A DNA stretch of 64,000 bases from Candidatus Caldilinea saccharophila (GCA_016710365.1 JADJVW010000028.1:1-64000), one strand, 5' to 3'; shown: positions 39,757-50,718, counted from the first letter of the stretch. Program-made: numbers and translations. Notes: a model not told the origin generated them from the sequence alone.

Positions 39757-39773
39757 TTCACATTTGCTTCACA
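39757..39773 (+). promoter_or_regulatory. 11-bp direct-repeat box upstream of the Cu ATPase
   Basis: TTCACATTTGCTTCACA carries two TTCAC half-sites 11 bp apart and matches the box at 18740-18756. It is followed by the palindrome CCTATAGCCTATAGG (39779-39793), whose TATAGC/TATAGG could serve as a -10 element. Confidence 0.6.
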
Positions 39774-39840
39774 TCTTTCCTATAGCCTATAGGATGAGGA
39801 GAACCCAAGGTCAAGGCCCGTTCAGAAAGGGATGATTCGA

Positions 39841-41975
39841 ATGCCCAACCTGTATCCGCCCGCTCACGGCCACCAGAGAGAAGAACCGGCCCCTGGTTCA
39901 GAGACAACCATACACGCAGCGCATGGCGCCACCCCCGACCATGAGCAACACAACGCAGCGCATGAAACACACCACGTCGCCGCCGAACACAGCGGCCACG
40001 GCGCACACGTTGACCACACCGGGCACGAACTGGTCTTCCGCAACCGCTTCTGGATCTCTCTGGTGCTGACCATCCCGGTGCTGCTCTACAGTCCCATGAT
40101 TCAGATGTGGTTTGTCTTCACCATGCCTGCCTTCCCCGGCAGCCAGTGGATCGGCCGGCTTTGCCATCATCATCTTTCTCGTCGGCGGCATTCCTTCCTG
40201 CAGATGGCCATGCCGGAGATTCGCAACCGTAAGCCCGGCATGATGCTGCTGATCTCGCTGGCGATCTGTGTGGCTTTCTTCTACAGCTTTGTGATGATCT
40301 TCGTCGACCCGACCAGCGGCTTCTTCTGGGAGATGGCGCTGCTGATCGATGTGATGCTACTCGGCCACTGGCTGGAGATGCGCAGCGTGCGCCAGGCGTC
40401 GGGTGCGCTTGACCAGCTTGCCAAGCTGCTGCCCGACACCGCGGAACGGCTCGACGCCGATGGTGCGGTGGAACAGGTCCCGGTGAACGAGTTGCGCACC
40501 GGCGACCTGCTGCTGGTGCGGCCCGGCGCCAGCGTGCCCGCGGACGGCAAGGTAGCGCAAGGAACGTCCGCGGTCAACGAGGCGATGATCACCGGCGAAT
40601 CCAAGCCGGTGGAGAAGCAGGAGGGCGACCGCGTGATCGCCGGCACGATCAACGGCGACGGCAGCCTGCGCGTGCGCGTCACCGCCACCGGCGAGCAGAC
40701 CGCGCTGGCCGGCATCATGCGGCTGGTCAACGAGGCGCAGCAGAGCAAGTCTTCCACCCAACTGTTGGCCGACCGCGCCGCCGGCTGGCTCTTCTATATT
40801 GCGCTGGGCGTCGCCGCGCTGACGGCCGTGGTCTGGATTGCAATCGACGGCTTCAACTGGCAGGTGGTGGAGCGGGTGGTCACCGTGCTGGTGATCGCCT
40901 GCCCGCACGCGCTGGGGCTGGCCGTGCCGCTGGTGGTGGCGATCAGCACCTCGTTGGCAGCCAGCAACGGCATCCTGGTGCGCAACCGGCTCTCGCTGGA
41001 GGCGGCGCGGCTGCTCGATACCGTCGTCTTCGACAAGACCGGCACCCTCACCAGTGGCGAGCAGGGGCTGGCCGGGCTGGCGCTGGCCGAGGGCTGGAGC
41101 GAGGAGCGGGCGCTGGCGCTGGCCGCGGCAGCCGAGGGCGACTCCGAACACATGGTGGCGCGCGCCTTGCGCCAGGCTGCCGAGCAGCGCACGCTGACGC
41201 TGCCCGCGGTCGCCGATTTTGAGGCGCTTAAGGGGCGCGGCATTCAGGTGCGCCACGCGGGCGAGACGATCTACGTCGGCGGGCCGCGCCTGCTGGAGAA
41301 GCTGGCTGTGACGCCGCCGCCCGTGCTGGCAAGCTTTGCCGAAGCAGCCGGCGACCAGGGGCAGAGCGTGGTCTATCTGGTTGATGGGCAGACGGCGGTG
41401 GCCGCCTTTGCCGTGGCCGACACCGTGCGACCGGAGAGCCGCGCCGCAGTCGCTGCGCTGCACGAAATGGGCAAGCAGGTTGCCATGCTCACCGGCGACA
41501 GCGAAGCCGTCGCCAAGGCCGTCGCCGGTGAACTGGGCATCGACCGCTACTTTGCCCAGGTGCTACCCGAAAACAAGGACGCCAAGATCAGCGAGTTGCA
41601 GCGCGATGGCGCTACGGTGGCGATGGTGGGCGACGGCGTCAACGACGCGCCGGCGCTGGCGCGGGCGGACGTCGGCATCGCCATCGGCGGCGGCACGGAT
41701 GTCGCCATCGAGTCGGCGGGCATCATCCTGGTGCGCAGCAACCCGCTCGACGTCGCCAAAACGATCAAGCTGAGCTTTGCCACCTACCGCAAGATGGTGC
41801 AGAACCTGTGGTGGGCGGCGGGATACAACATCGTGGCGCTGCCGCTGGCCGCCGGCATCCTGGCGCCGATCGGCATCGAACTGTCGCCGCAGGTGCGGCG
41901 CTGATGGCGATCAGCACGCTGGTGGTGGCGATCAACGCGCAGACGCTGCGCCGCGCCGATCTGACTGTCGTCTGA
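39841..41975 (+). CDS. CopB-like copper P-type ATPase (frameshifted)
   Basis: P1B-type heavy-metal ATPase of about 710 residues. The N-terminus is His-rich (repeated AAH, HETHH and GHGAH) and replaces a CXXC domain. The membrane metal-binding motif is CPH (VIACPHALGLAVPLV) instead of CPC, which assigns it to the P1B-3/CopB group. Also present: TGES, the phosphorylation loop DKTGTLTSG and GDGVNDAPAL. A double frame slip near 40155-40195 scrambles one membrane helix (correct reading FAIIIFLVGGIPF), and another near 41900 displaces the last 24 residues (MAISTLVVAINAQTLRRADL). ATG 39841 has GAAAGGG nine bases upstream; ATG 39832 is an alternative but too close to it. The likely role is copper export, controlled by the upstream two-component system. 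Confidence 0.9.
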
Positions 41976-42206
41976 CGTCGCTCCGCTTATGACGCAGAAA
42001 TTAAAGACGCCTCTCTGCGCGCATTTGCATCAAATCGCTACGTCGGATGCACCGAAACAGCGGATCTGCTCCTTTGCCCCTTTGTTGCTCTACGTCTTTG
42101 CATTGCTCATTATTTTCAACCCAACCTCTGGCGATAAGTGCAACTTTTCAATCACCCTTGCGTAATGATCGAGGATGAATTTTTTCGCGTAGAAAGGAAT
42201 GTCGTT

Positions 42207-42620
42207 GTGTCAAACTCTGCTTATCCGCCTGTGGTCGCCGTCAAACAAGGGCCGGGCTGTCTGATCCAAATTCTATGGTTTGCTTTTATCGGCTGGTGGC
42301 TGGGCACTTTCGCCATCAGCGTCGCCTACGTCATGTTGCTGCTGATCGTCACGATTCCGGTCGGGATTGCGATTCTCAACAATATCCCCATGATTATGGC
42401 GCTGCGTCAGCCCGACCGTCTGGTCACACCTTATGGCGAAGTCGGCGTACAGCAGCACAACTTCTTGCTGCGCGCACTGTGGTTCATCTTTGTGGGCTGG
42501 TGGCTGGCTGGCGTCGCTCTGAGTGTGGGCTACTTCCTGTGCATGACGATCATCGGGCTGCCCTTTGGCTTCCTGATCTTCGACATGACGCCGGCGCTGC
42601 TGACGTTGCGACGCAGCTAA
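42207..42620 (+). CDS. yccF: YccF-family inner-membrane protein
   Basis: A 137-residue protein with two copies of the YccF domain: LWFAFIGWWLGTFAISVAYV and LWFIFVGWWLAGVALSVGYF, each followed by a short Pro-Gly hairpin (IPVGI, LPFGF). Four membrane segments result. The frame is open upstream, but GTG 42207 has an AAAGGA ribosome site at the right distance, so I prefer it over ATG 42165. The physiological role of YccF is unknown. It is followed by a terminator hairpin. Confidence 0.88.
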   Translation: MSNSAYPPVVAVKQGPGCLIQILWFAFIGWWLGTFAISVAYVMLLLIVTIPVGIAILNNIPMIMALRQPDRLVTPYGEVGVQQHNFLLRALWFIFVGWWLAGVALSVGYFLCMTIIGLPFGFLIFDMTPALLTLRRS

Positions 42621-42643
42621 CTTTTCAGCCACATAGAAGCAAT

Positions 42644-42683
42644 GAAAGACAGCCGCCGATTGTATCTGACGGCTGTCTTTCGT
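42644..42683 (+). terminator. Terminator of yccF
   Basis: Arms GAAAGACAGCCG (42644-42655) and CGGCTGTCTTTC (42670-42681) with a loop of about 14 bases; the T tract lies in the 3' arm. Confidence 0.75.
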
Positions 42684-42776
42684 TCAGGTTCGCCTGATGG
42701 GGTTGCCCGATCCCTGATTCCTCTTGTTCCCGATCGTGTACTTTTCTGATATGTGCATCCTGCAGGAGACAACGCC

Positions 42777-43475
42777 GTGAGCAACCAATATTCGCGTCGT
42801 TTTGGCTATTATTCAGCCATGCTGGCTTGTTTGATCACTATCGTGACCTTCGGATTTGCGCTGGTCGCCATCCCGATTTCCGGCGCCAATTGCGCTGGTG
42901 ACTGCGTCGAGTATCCCTATCTGAACACTGCCGCGCAATACCCCAGAGACTTTCTCTGGATGCCGCTTGCGATGGCGTTGATGGTAGTCTATGTGACGCT
43001 CATGGCCTCGATTCACAGCTATGCCTCCCCACAGAAAAGCATCTTCAGCCAGGTTGGACTCTCGTTTGCCATGATGGCGGCAGGAATTCTGCTGGCGGAT
43101 TACTACATTCAGTTTTCTGTCATCCCGATGAGCTTGATCCATAACGAAACCGCAGGATTGCCCGTGTTGATCCAGTACAACCCGCACGGTGTCTTTCTGA
43201 TGCTGGAAGAGTTGGGCTATCTGCTCATGAGCCTTTCCTTTCTGTTCGTCGCTCCTGTGTTTTCAAACAAGGGTCGCCTGGAAGCTGCGGTGCGCTGGGT
43301 TTTCATGCTTGGCGGCGTGGTCGCCTTTGGTTCACTGATCGCAATTTCCGCCATTTACGGGTTGGCGAGATTGGATCGCTTTGAAGTCGTTGTGCTATCG
43401 ACAAACTGGCTGGTATTGATCATCAACGGAATCCTGTTGAGCCTTCTGTTTCGCAGACAACTGAGGTGCGGATAA
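42777..43475 (+). CDS. Hypothetical polytopic membrane protein
   Basis: A 232-residue protein with six or seven hydrophobic segments. GTG 42777 (MSNQYSRRFGYYS) is preceded by CAGGAG. The only polar loop of note contains a Cys pair (NCAGDCVEYPYL) soon after the first membrane helix, outside the membrane if the usual topology holds. I do not recognise the family; the overall layout recalls DUF998-like proteins, but no motif settles it. It stands alone between yccF and a repeat region. Confidence 0.7.
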   Translation: MSNQYSRRFGYYSAMLACLITIVTFGFALVAIPISGANCAGDCVEYPYLNTAAQYPRDFLWMPLAMALMVVYVTLMASIHSYASPQKSIFSQVGLSFAMMAAGILLADYYIQFSVIPMSLIHNETAGLPVLIQYNPHGVFLMLEELGYLLMSLSFLFVAPVFSNKGRLEAAVRWVFMLGGVVAFGSLIAISAIYGLARLDRFEVVVLSTNWLVLIINGILLSLLFRRQLRCG

Positions 43476-43479
43476 TAGG

Positions 43480-43930
43480 ATAGTCAGCCGTAGGTCAGGC
43501 TATTAACTTGACAGGATAGGTCCTTTGCCAGTTTGTCATCACACCGCAGGCAAATAGCTCCTCGCGCCTGATTCTGCGCACGCGCACAAGGAGGACCGGC
43601 GGCCTGTGGAATCTCATCCATCCTGGCGTCTTCCTCATGGAACGTGGTATGCTGCACAGCATCAAGACACGCGCCGAAGCGCTGGCGCAGAGCAACTTCT
43701 GAAAACGACTTTGACGCAGGAAATAGCTTTGACGCCAAGGCGCAGAGTCGCAGCGCTTCGCAGAGAAAAAGCTGCTAGACGCAGCGCCACCAATCCGCTG
43801 TTTCCTTGCATCCGTTGCAGTGTCCTGACGCAGAGTCGCAGAGAGGCAGAGTTTCGCAGAGAAAGAGCCGCTGCCGCAACACACAAATCCGCTGTTTCCT
43901 TGCATCCGCTGTAGTGTCCTGACCCAAAAA
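43480..43930. repeat. CGCAGAG-type repeats, no gene
   Basis: Two long copies of a degenerate element with GACGCAGAGTCGCAGAG, TTTCGCAGAGAAA and TCCGCTGTTTCCTTGCATCC lie at about 43700-43800 and 43805-43920. The same sequence type appears at 20590 and 22154. Frames over it translate the repeat and are not genes. Confidence 0.7.
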
Positions 43931-43945
43931 CGGAGGTGCAGCCCC

Positions 43946-45122
43946 ATGACCACGACCATGACTTCGAAGCAACGCATGTTGACCGCGCCAGCGCGGCGCA
44001 CCCGACCGCCTGCCGGTCACCACACACCACCTGATGCACTACTTTTTGGAGACCTACCTGGATGGCGCGTCGGAGCAGGCGTTCTTCGACCACTTTGGGC
44101 TGGATGCCATCACGTGGGTGGTTCCACACCGACCCGATCCCACGGCGGGGGAATTTTATGATCCGCAGCACACCACGCCCGGCTTTCTGGAAAGCCGTCG
44201 CATCGCCAGCTCAGATTGGCGCGTCGAAGTGGAGGATCTGCCTGATCCGCGCTATCGGACCACACGCTACCACTTTGTAACGCCCAAAGGCGCGCTGACG
44301 ATGACCGCACAGTCCAACGAGCACACGACGTGGCTGAGCGAGCATCTGATCAAGGAGAAAGGGGACATCGACCTGATCGGCGAGTTTGTCACCGCGCCAA
44401 AATGTGATGTCGAGGCGGTCAACTGCGTGGCCGAAGCATTTGGCGAGCGGGGGCTGGTGCGCGGCCACATCTGCTGCTTTGACGTTTTCGGCCAGCCCGG
44501 CACATGGCAGGATGCGTGCTGTCTGGTCGGCACGCAGCGCATGATCATGGAGACCTTCGACGACCCCGCCTGGGTGCACACGCTGCTCCAAATGCTGCAC
44601 CGGCGCAAGCGGATCTTTGTCGAGTCGCTGCAAGGTGCGCGCTACGATCTGCTGGAGCTGGGCGGCGGCGATGCCTCCACCACGGTGATTTCGCCGACCA
44701 TTTTCGAGAACTTCGTCGCGCCCTACGACGCCGACCTGATTGCGGCCGCGCACGCAGCGGGCCAGCGCATCGTCTATCACACCTGCGGCGGCATGATGCC
44801 CATCCTGGAGACCATCGCCGCCATGCAGCCCGATGCGATGGAGACCTTCACGCCCAAGCAGATGGGCGGCGACGTGCGGCTGGCCGAGGCCAAGCGGCGC
44901 ATTGGCGATAAGGTGTGCATGATCGGAGGCTTCGACCAGTTCCACCATTTCACGAAGTGCTCCGAAGCGGAGACGCGCGCCGCGGTGCGCCGCGCCTTTG
45001 CCGACGCGGGCGAAGGCGGCGGCTTCATCCTCAGCCCCTCCGACCATTTCTTCGACGCCGAACCGACGCTGATCGCGGCCTTCGCCGACGAAGCACGGCA
45101 GTGCGTCTATGCGTCCACTTGA
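43946..45122 (+). CDS. URO-D/corrinoid methyltransferase family protein (one frameshift)
   Basis: About 390 residues of the uroporphyrinogen decarboxylase-like superfamily, which includes MtaA/CmuA corrinoid methyltransferases. ATG 43946 (MTTTMTSKQRMLTA) has a strong GGAGGTG ribosome site. One extra base near 43995 shifts the frame before PDRLPVTTHHLMHYF; the rest is continuous. Landmarks include GHICCFDVFGQPGTWQDA, LLELGGGDASTTVISP, IVYHTCGGMMPILETI (Cys and His in the zinc-binding position of methyltransferases) and GGFDQFHHF. The Cys at HTCGG favours a methyltransferase over a porphyrin decarboxylase. It may work with the methyltetrahydrofolate-type protein at 16778-17665, although no corrinoid protein is seen. 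Confidence 0.8.
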
Positions 45123-45166
45123 AAAACTGTGTGTTGTGGCTCAACCGGGATTCATGTGGTCGGGTC

Positions 45167-45236
45167 TTACGTGCCGGGGACGGGCTGATCGTTCTCTGCT
45201 CGACCGAAGCACTGCAAGCCCGTCCCCGGCACGTAA
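45167..45236. repeat. Long perfect inverted repeat between methyltransferase and PFK genes
   Basis: Twenty-base arms TTACGTGCCGGGGACGGGCT (45167-45186) and its exact complement (45217-45236) enclose a 30-base loop. There is no T tract. It may be a REP-type element of another family or a processing site. Confidence 0.85.
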
Positions 45237-45312
45237 CCACACGAGACCCGCTTGACCCTGTGTTGTTTTGTGGTGGAACTTTTCAAACAGCTTCTAAGAA
45301 AGGATGGAGAGT

Positions 45313-46443
45313 ATGGCCGAGTTTGTAGGAATCCTGACCGCGGGTGGTGACAGTCCCGGCCTCAATGCGGCGATCCGCGGGGTGGGCAAGGCGGCAATCG
45401 GCGCGTATGGGATGCAGATCATCGGCTTCCGCGACGGTTTCCGCGGCTTGATGCAGGATCGCACGCTTCGGCTGGCCGGCCCTGAACTGTCGGGCATCCT
45501 GACCGTCGGTGGCACCATCCTGGGCACCAGCCGCGATAAGCCCTACAAGATGCCGGTCGGCGACCAGACCATGGACATGACCAGCGTCATGCTGGAAACC
45601 TACCATCGCCACCATCTCGACGCGCTGGTCTGTCTGGGCGGTGGCGGCACGCAGAAGAACGCCTATCACCTGAGCCAGCACGACATGAATGTCATCACGC
45701 TCCCCAAGACGATCGACAACGACGTGTGGGGCACCGACTCCACCTTTGGCTTCGACACGGCGCTTGGCATTGCCACCGAGGCGATCGACCGCCTGCACAG
45801 CACCGCGCACAGCCACCATCGCATCATTGTCGTGGAGTTGATGGGGCACAACGCCGGCTGGCTGGCGCTGGGCGGGGGTATCGCCGGCGGCGCCGACGTG
45901 ATCCTGCTGCCCGAAATCCCCTACGACGTTGAAGTGGTCGCCGATGCGATCCGCCGCCGCCAGCGCCGCGGCAGCGGTTTCAGCATCGTAGCGGTCTCCG
46001 AAGGCGCCATGTCCAGGAGGATGCCGAGCAGCTGGCGCAGGCAAAAGCGGAGAAGGCGAAGGCCAAAGAGAAGGAAGATGACAAAAAGAAGGCGCGCGCC
46101 AAGGCAAAGCTGGTCGAGCTCACCGAAACCATGCAGGACAAGACCATCCGTCTCTCGCGCCGCTTGGAAGAACTGACCGGGCTGGAGTCACGCGTCACGA
46201 TTCTGGGGCATTTGCAGCGCGGCGGCACACCGTCGGCCGCCGACCGCCTGCTGGCGACGCGGCTCGGCGCTGCCTGCGCGGACTTCATTCACCAGGGCGT
46301 CTTTGGCGTGATGGTGGCCGCAGCGGGAAGGCGCCGAAGCCATTCCGCTGGCGGACGTGGTAGGCAAGCGCAAGCTCGTTCCGCTCGATCACCCGTGGCT
46401 GCAGACGGCGCGCCACATCGGCGTCTGCCTGGGCGATCGATAA
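45313..46443 (+). CDS. 6-phosphofructokinase, atypical (two frameshifts)
   Basis: PFK-A family enzyme of glycolysis, about 375 residues. Conserved blocks: GGDSPGLNAAIRGV, GGTILGTSRDKP, GGGGTQKNAYHL, LPKTIDNDVWGTDSTFGFDT, VVELMGHNAGWLAL and LQRGGTPSAADRLLATRLG. The GGDGS loop of E. coli PfkA is GGGGT here, so the metal-binding Asp103 is Gly, while the Gly104 position is kept and position 124 is Lys (PKTIDND). A Lys/Glu/Ala-rich charged insert (AKAEKAKAKEKEDDKKKARA) follows the first frameshift near 46013. A second shift near 46325 precedes the ending REGAEAIPLADV to GVCLGDR. ATG 45313 is spaced correctly from AAGGA; ATG 45304 also exists. Confidence 0.87.
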
Positions 46444-46557
46444 AGGTAGCCCCCATTTTATACTTGGCTCTGTAACCCGATACATAGACGTCCCGTTCTC
46501 CTTGCTGCTATGCTGACTACACAACTATCAAGCAATATCCTTATCAAGGAGAACTCC

Positions 46558-48088
46558 ATGTCTGACACCTATCAAGCTCTGCCCGGGCAGCCGACTTCAC
46601 TCTGGCTGGCTACCACGCCCACCACCGACCTGCCGGCGTTGCAAGCGGGTCTGACGGTGGATGTGGCGATTGTGGGCGGCGGCATCGCGGGACTGACCGC
46701 GGCTACACTGCTCAAGGCGCAGGGTAAACGTGTTGCTGTGCTCGAAGCTGACCGCATCGTGGAAGGCGTGACCGGCTATACAACCGCCAAGGTCACTTCG
46801 CTGCATACGCTGATCTACGACTATCTCATCGAACACTTTGGCGAGGAAAAGGCGCGCGCCTACGGCAACGCCAACCAGACCGCCATCGAACTGATTGCCA
46901 GCCTGGTGAAGGATAAGGCGATCGACTGCGACTTCATACGCACCGAAGCCTACACCTACACTGACGCGGAGAGCGATCTGGACAGAATTCGCGCCGAGGT
47001 GAAGGCGGCGCAGAAGCTCGATTTGCCCGCGACCTTTGTCGAAGAGACGCCGCTGCCTTTCCCTGTGAAGGGCGCCATCCGTTTCAGCAATCAGGCGCAG
47101 TTTCACCCGCAAATATCTGCTGGCGCTGGCGCGCGACATTCCCGGCGACGGCTGCTATATTTTCGAGCGCACCACCGTCACCGACGTCGCTGACGGCGAT
47201 CCCTGCGTCGTGACCACCGAACAGGGCAAGTTGTCCGCGCACGCAGTGATCATCGCCAGCCACTATCCCTTCAACGATAAGACGCTCTTTGCGCCGCGCT
47301 TGACGCCCCACCGTTCTTATGTGCTGGCAATGCAGCTTAATGAACCCGTCATGCGCGGCATGTTTATCACACCCGATTCCGCACACACGCTGCGCTCCCA
47401 GCCAACTGAGGATGGCGATCTGCTGCTGGTCGGCGGCGAGGGGCACAAGGCAGGACAAGGCGGCGACACCGTGGCGCGCTATCAACGCATCGAAGCGTGG
47501 GCGCGCGAAAATTTCAAGGTGCAGGCCGTCAAGTATCGCTGGTCGACGCAGGACAACGGCACGTTGGATCGCGTACCCTACGTCGGACGCTACACGCCGA
47601 TCTCGCATAACGTCTATGTGGCGACCGGCTTTGGCGGCTGGGGCATGACCAACAGCACCGCGGCCGCCATGATCCTGTGCGACCTGATCGTGGAGCGCGA
47701 AAATCCGTGGGCCGAGCTATACGATCCCAACCGTGTCAACTTGACCAGCGTGCCGGCATTGGTCAAGAAAGGGGTGGATGTGGCCAAGCACTTTGTTATC
47801 GACCGCCTGTCGGAGTCGACGCCCGCAGAACTCGAACCGGGCGAGGGCAAGATCGTGCGCACCGAGGCCGGCGACCTTGCCATGTATAAAGCGGAGGACG
47901 GTGCGGTCACGGCGCTCTCGCCGGCCTGCACACACATGGGTTGTTTCGTGCAATGGAATCCAGCCGAAAAAAGCTGGGATTGCCCCTGTCATGGCTCACG
48001 CTTCGCCACGGACGGCCGCGTGATTCAGGGGCCGGCGGTTAAGGACTTGGAGCAAATTGATGTGAATAAGCAGGGCGTCGTGCAATAA
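46558..48088 (+). CDS. FAD-dependent oxidoreductase with C-terminal Rieske domain (one frameshift)
   Basis: About 510 residues. The N-terminal Rossmann motif is VDVAIVGGGIAGLTAATLL (DAO family), with a second FAD-contact region NVYVATGFGGWGMTNST. The C-terminal about 100 residues form a Rieske [2Fe-2S] domain with CTHMGC and CPCHGSRF, both Cys-His pairs intact. Fusions of this layout occur widely in bacteria, with no settled substrate. One missing base near 47110 (correct reading FHPRKYLLALARDIPG) splits the frame. ATG 46558 has an AAGGAG ribosome site. It is monocistronic and faces the iron permease gene across a bidirectional hairpin. Confidence 0.9.
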
Positions 48089-48121
48089 TTCTCTATCTGA
48101 CAATCTGCCTTTGCTGTCCAG

Positions 48122-48155
48122 AGGTGACAGTCACTTTTGGAAGTGACTGTCACCT
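48122..48155. terminator. Bidirectional terminator hairpin
   Basis: Perfect 15-bp arms AGGTGACAGTCACTT and AAGTGACTGTCACCT around TTGG, placed between two convergent genes. Confidence 0.75.
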
Positions 48156-48193
48156 TATTACGTCATTACGCAGTCTGTTTTACGCAGCCTGTT

Positions 48194-49719
48194 TTACGCA
48201 GCCTGTGCTTCGATGGCCACGGCATCCTGGCGCTGGCGCAGATAGGTGTAGAGGTAGAAGCTGGCGCCGACCACCAGCAGCAGCAGTTGCGGCAAGAAGC
48301 TCTCCCACGTTGGGAAGATGCCGAGGAGAGGAATCGCCGGCAGCCAGGGAATGGGCGTGGCGGGTGCGACGCCAGCAACTTGCAGCGCATGAATCCCTGT
48401 CCCTACAAATTTGAAGCCCAGGTAAAAACCAGCGCGCCGGCGATCTGAAAGAAGAGGCGCAGCGGCAGCTTGACGCCGGCCTTCAGGATCAGCCACGCCA
48501 CCAGCGCCAGCAGCGCCACACCAACGCCGATCCCCAGCAGCAGATCTTGCAGCGCAATCGCCGGTGCGATGCCCAGGTAGAAGATAGCCGTCTCTGCTCC
48601 TTCGCGGAAGACGGCCATCATGGCAAGCAGCGCCAGGCCGAACAGGTTGCCGCGCGCCAGCGCGCGCGTGGTGTTGGCGTCGATATAGCGCCGCCAGCCA
48701 TTGAGACTGGCCGTGCTGTGCAGCCAGTACGAAACATAGAAGAGCATGGCCGCGGCCAGCAGACCGGTGACGCCCTCAATAATTTCACGGTTGCGGCCGG
48801 CTGCAATCTGGCTGAAGATCGCCTGCAACAGCAGCGCGACGACCAGGCTGAGCAGCACGCCCACGCCGGCCCCCAGCCAGATCCAGCGCTGCTTGTCCTG
48901 ATTGTTGGATCGACGCAGAAAAGCCAGCAGCGCCGCCACCACTAGCAACGCCTCCAGCCCCTCGCGCAATATGATAGCCGCAGCATCGAAGGCAGTGTAC
49001 GCGGTTGCCTCCAACGCGGGAGCCAAGTTGACGCGCAGCACTTCGACGTGGCTTTCGACCGCGCGCCAGTCGACCGACTCTGCACGCAAGGCGGCGCTGG
49101 CGCGCGCCAGCTCCTCTTCAATCGCAGCGTAGGTCTGCGGCGACCGCGCAGCGACTGCGCCTTCCAGCGCCGGCCATGCCAGCACGATGCTTCGCAGCAT
49201 TTCCTGGCTTTCGGCAAGATTAGCAACTTCAGCCGCTGCGTACAATGCGTCGACCTGCTCCAGCAGCTCGGGCAACGACTGGGGCAGCGGCGCAGCAACC
49301 AGCGAGTCGGTAGCCGGTGGGGCGGTGGCGGCAAGCAATTCCGCCATCTCCAGGCTCTCGTCGCTCAGATGCGTAAAGGCGGCTTGCACCGCGCCAGCGT
49401 CCAAGGGTGTACGAGCTGCACTCTCCGCCACCTGCTGCAACGCCTCTTCCAGCGCGACATACGCTGTAGGACTCTGGGCGCGCACTTGATCTTCGAGCGC
49501 GGCCCAGAAGGCTTGCAACTCGAGCACCTCGCGCGCGATCACACCTGCGTCATTCTGCGCTGCCGCCTCTGCGCCTTCTGAGGCATGAAAAGCCAGCATC
49601 GCCACCTGATTGGAAAGGCTGGTGCTCTGTGCCTGAGCCGGCAGCCCCTGCATCAGCAGCAAGGCCAGCGCCAGCATGAATCCAGCCATCGTTGTCTGTC
49701 GCATCATCTTCGACTTCAT
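48194..49719 (-). CDS. FTR1-family iron permease with extracytoplasmic N-terminal domain (one frameshift)
   Basis: About 505 residues. A signal peptide (FMLALALLLMQGLPAQAQ) leads to a helical extracytoplasmic domain of about 220 residues with two similar halves, then a seven-helix FTR1 permease. The iron-translocation motifs are REGLEALL (first helix) and REGAETAIF. The frame shifts near 48430; the ending FYLGFKFVGTGIHALQVAGV completes the protein in another frame. The N-terminal domain resembles those of bacterial EfeU/FTR1 fusions thought to bind or shuttle iron. The gene is read leftward and ends 39 bases from the shared terminator hairpin. Confidence 0.88.
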
Positions 49720-50234
49720 TTCACCCCCAATCCATCACGGCTGGCCAGCCCAACCGCGCAGAATACCCTACCGGATCGAGCCGCCAATTGCAAGCGCCTT
49801 CACCAGAAAATTCGACGAAAGTTCATGCGCCGCAACCAAAGCAGGCAGGTTACAACGCCAAACAAGATGATTAGGAGGTTAATTCAGCGGACGAGGCTGC
49901 TTCGCATCAAGCGGTGCGTCGCTATAGAACGCGCCCCGTAGGTCGGGCTACCAGCCCGACGATGTTGCGTCGTGATTATTCAGGCGCAACCGAAACGGTC
50001 AAGCAATGGCACGCGGATGAATAGATACGTTGCGTCAACGATTCGGTTGACATCAACCAGCAGCAAATCGGGCCGGCGAGGGTGACAACGCTCAGCAGGA
50101 GGAGGGAAGCACCGTCGGGCTGATAGCCCGACCTACGATCTGCGCCGATGGCGCGGCGAGTTGCGAGCGGCGCATCCTCACCGCCATCGACGTGATGCCG
50201 GGTGGCCGTCAAGCCAGGGCAGCAAGGAAGCGCA
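49720..50234. repeat. Gene-poor region with two GTAG-footed REP3 elements
   Basis: GTAGGTCGGGCT ... AGCCCGAC at 49938-49960 and its inverted counterpart GTCGGGCT ... AGCCCGACCTAC at 50113-50135 face each other about 150 bases apart. Each has GTAG at the foot of an 8-bp hairpin. No supported gene lies here; a 93-codon - strand frame between them is not convincing. Confidence 0.65.
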
Positions 50235-50654
50235 TCAGCGACGTTGTGGGTGGGCAATGTGGCTGCGCTGCGTCAAAACGCCACAGCGATCCAGCCGCTG
50301 CTGTGTCAGGAAGAGCACCGCCATCAGCAGCAGTTCAAAAGCAGAGCCCACGGCGCGACGCCACGCTTCGTCCGGGATGATCTCGCCGAAAAAGGCGAGC
50401 AGCACGGCCAGCGTGATCCACGGCCACGCGTCGTGACGCCCCCAGAGCAGTGCGCTGGCGCCAATGACATTGCCCAGCGCCAGGATCAAGTTATCATAAA
50501 AGACGCCGAAGGTGACAGCCAGCAAGAGCGCGGTGCTGAGCCGCGATGCGGCCAGCCAAAGGCGAAGCCCCCAGATCAGGAGCAGGAAGTAGAGCAGCGT
50601 GTAGAGTGCGTACAGGAAATAACTCAACGAAATGGCTCCCCCTAGAGCGTACAC
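50235..50654 (-). CDS. Hypothetical membrane protein
   Basis: About 139 residues in the frame given, with four hydrophobic stretches (LSYFLYALYTLLYFLLLIWG, LLLAVTFGVFYDNLILALG, ITLAVLLAFFGEI, FELLLMAVLFL). It opens MYALGGAIS. The C-terminal residues (about the last 25) run into sequence without membrane character and may reflect a frameshift. I do not recognise the family and see no clear ribosome site. Confidence 0.5.
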   Translation of the reverse strand: MYALGGAISLSYFLYALYTLLYFLLLIWGLRLWLAASRLSTALLLAVTFGVFYDNLILALGNVIGASALLWGRHDAWPWITLAVLLAFFGEIIPDEAWRRAVGSAFELLLMAVLFLTQQRLDRCGVLTQRSHIAHPQRR

Positions 50655-50718
50655 GGTCGCGGGCGTAGTAATTTAAGATTATCTCACACCTGAGCCTGAT
50701 GCAGAATCACTGAGCCAA

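Noticed and set aside
49976..50257. 93-codon - strand frame between REP3 elements
   Set aside because: No ribosome site, no domain, and it overlaps an inverted repeat.
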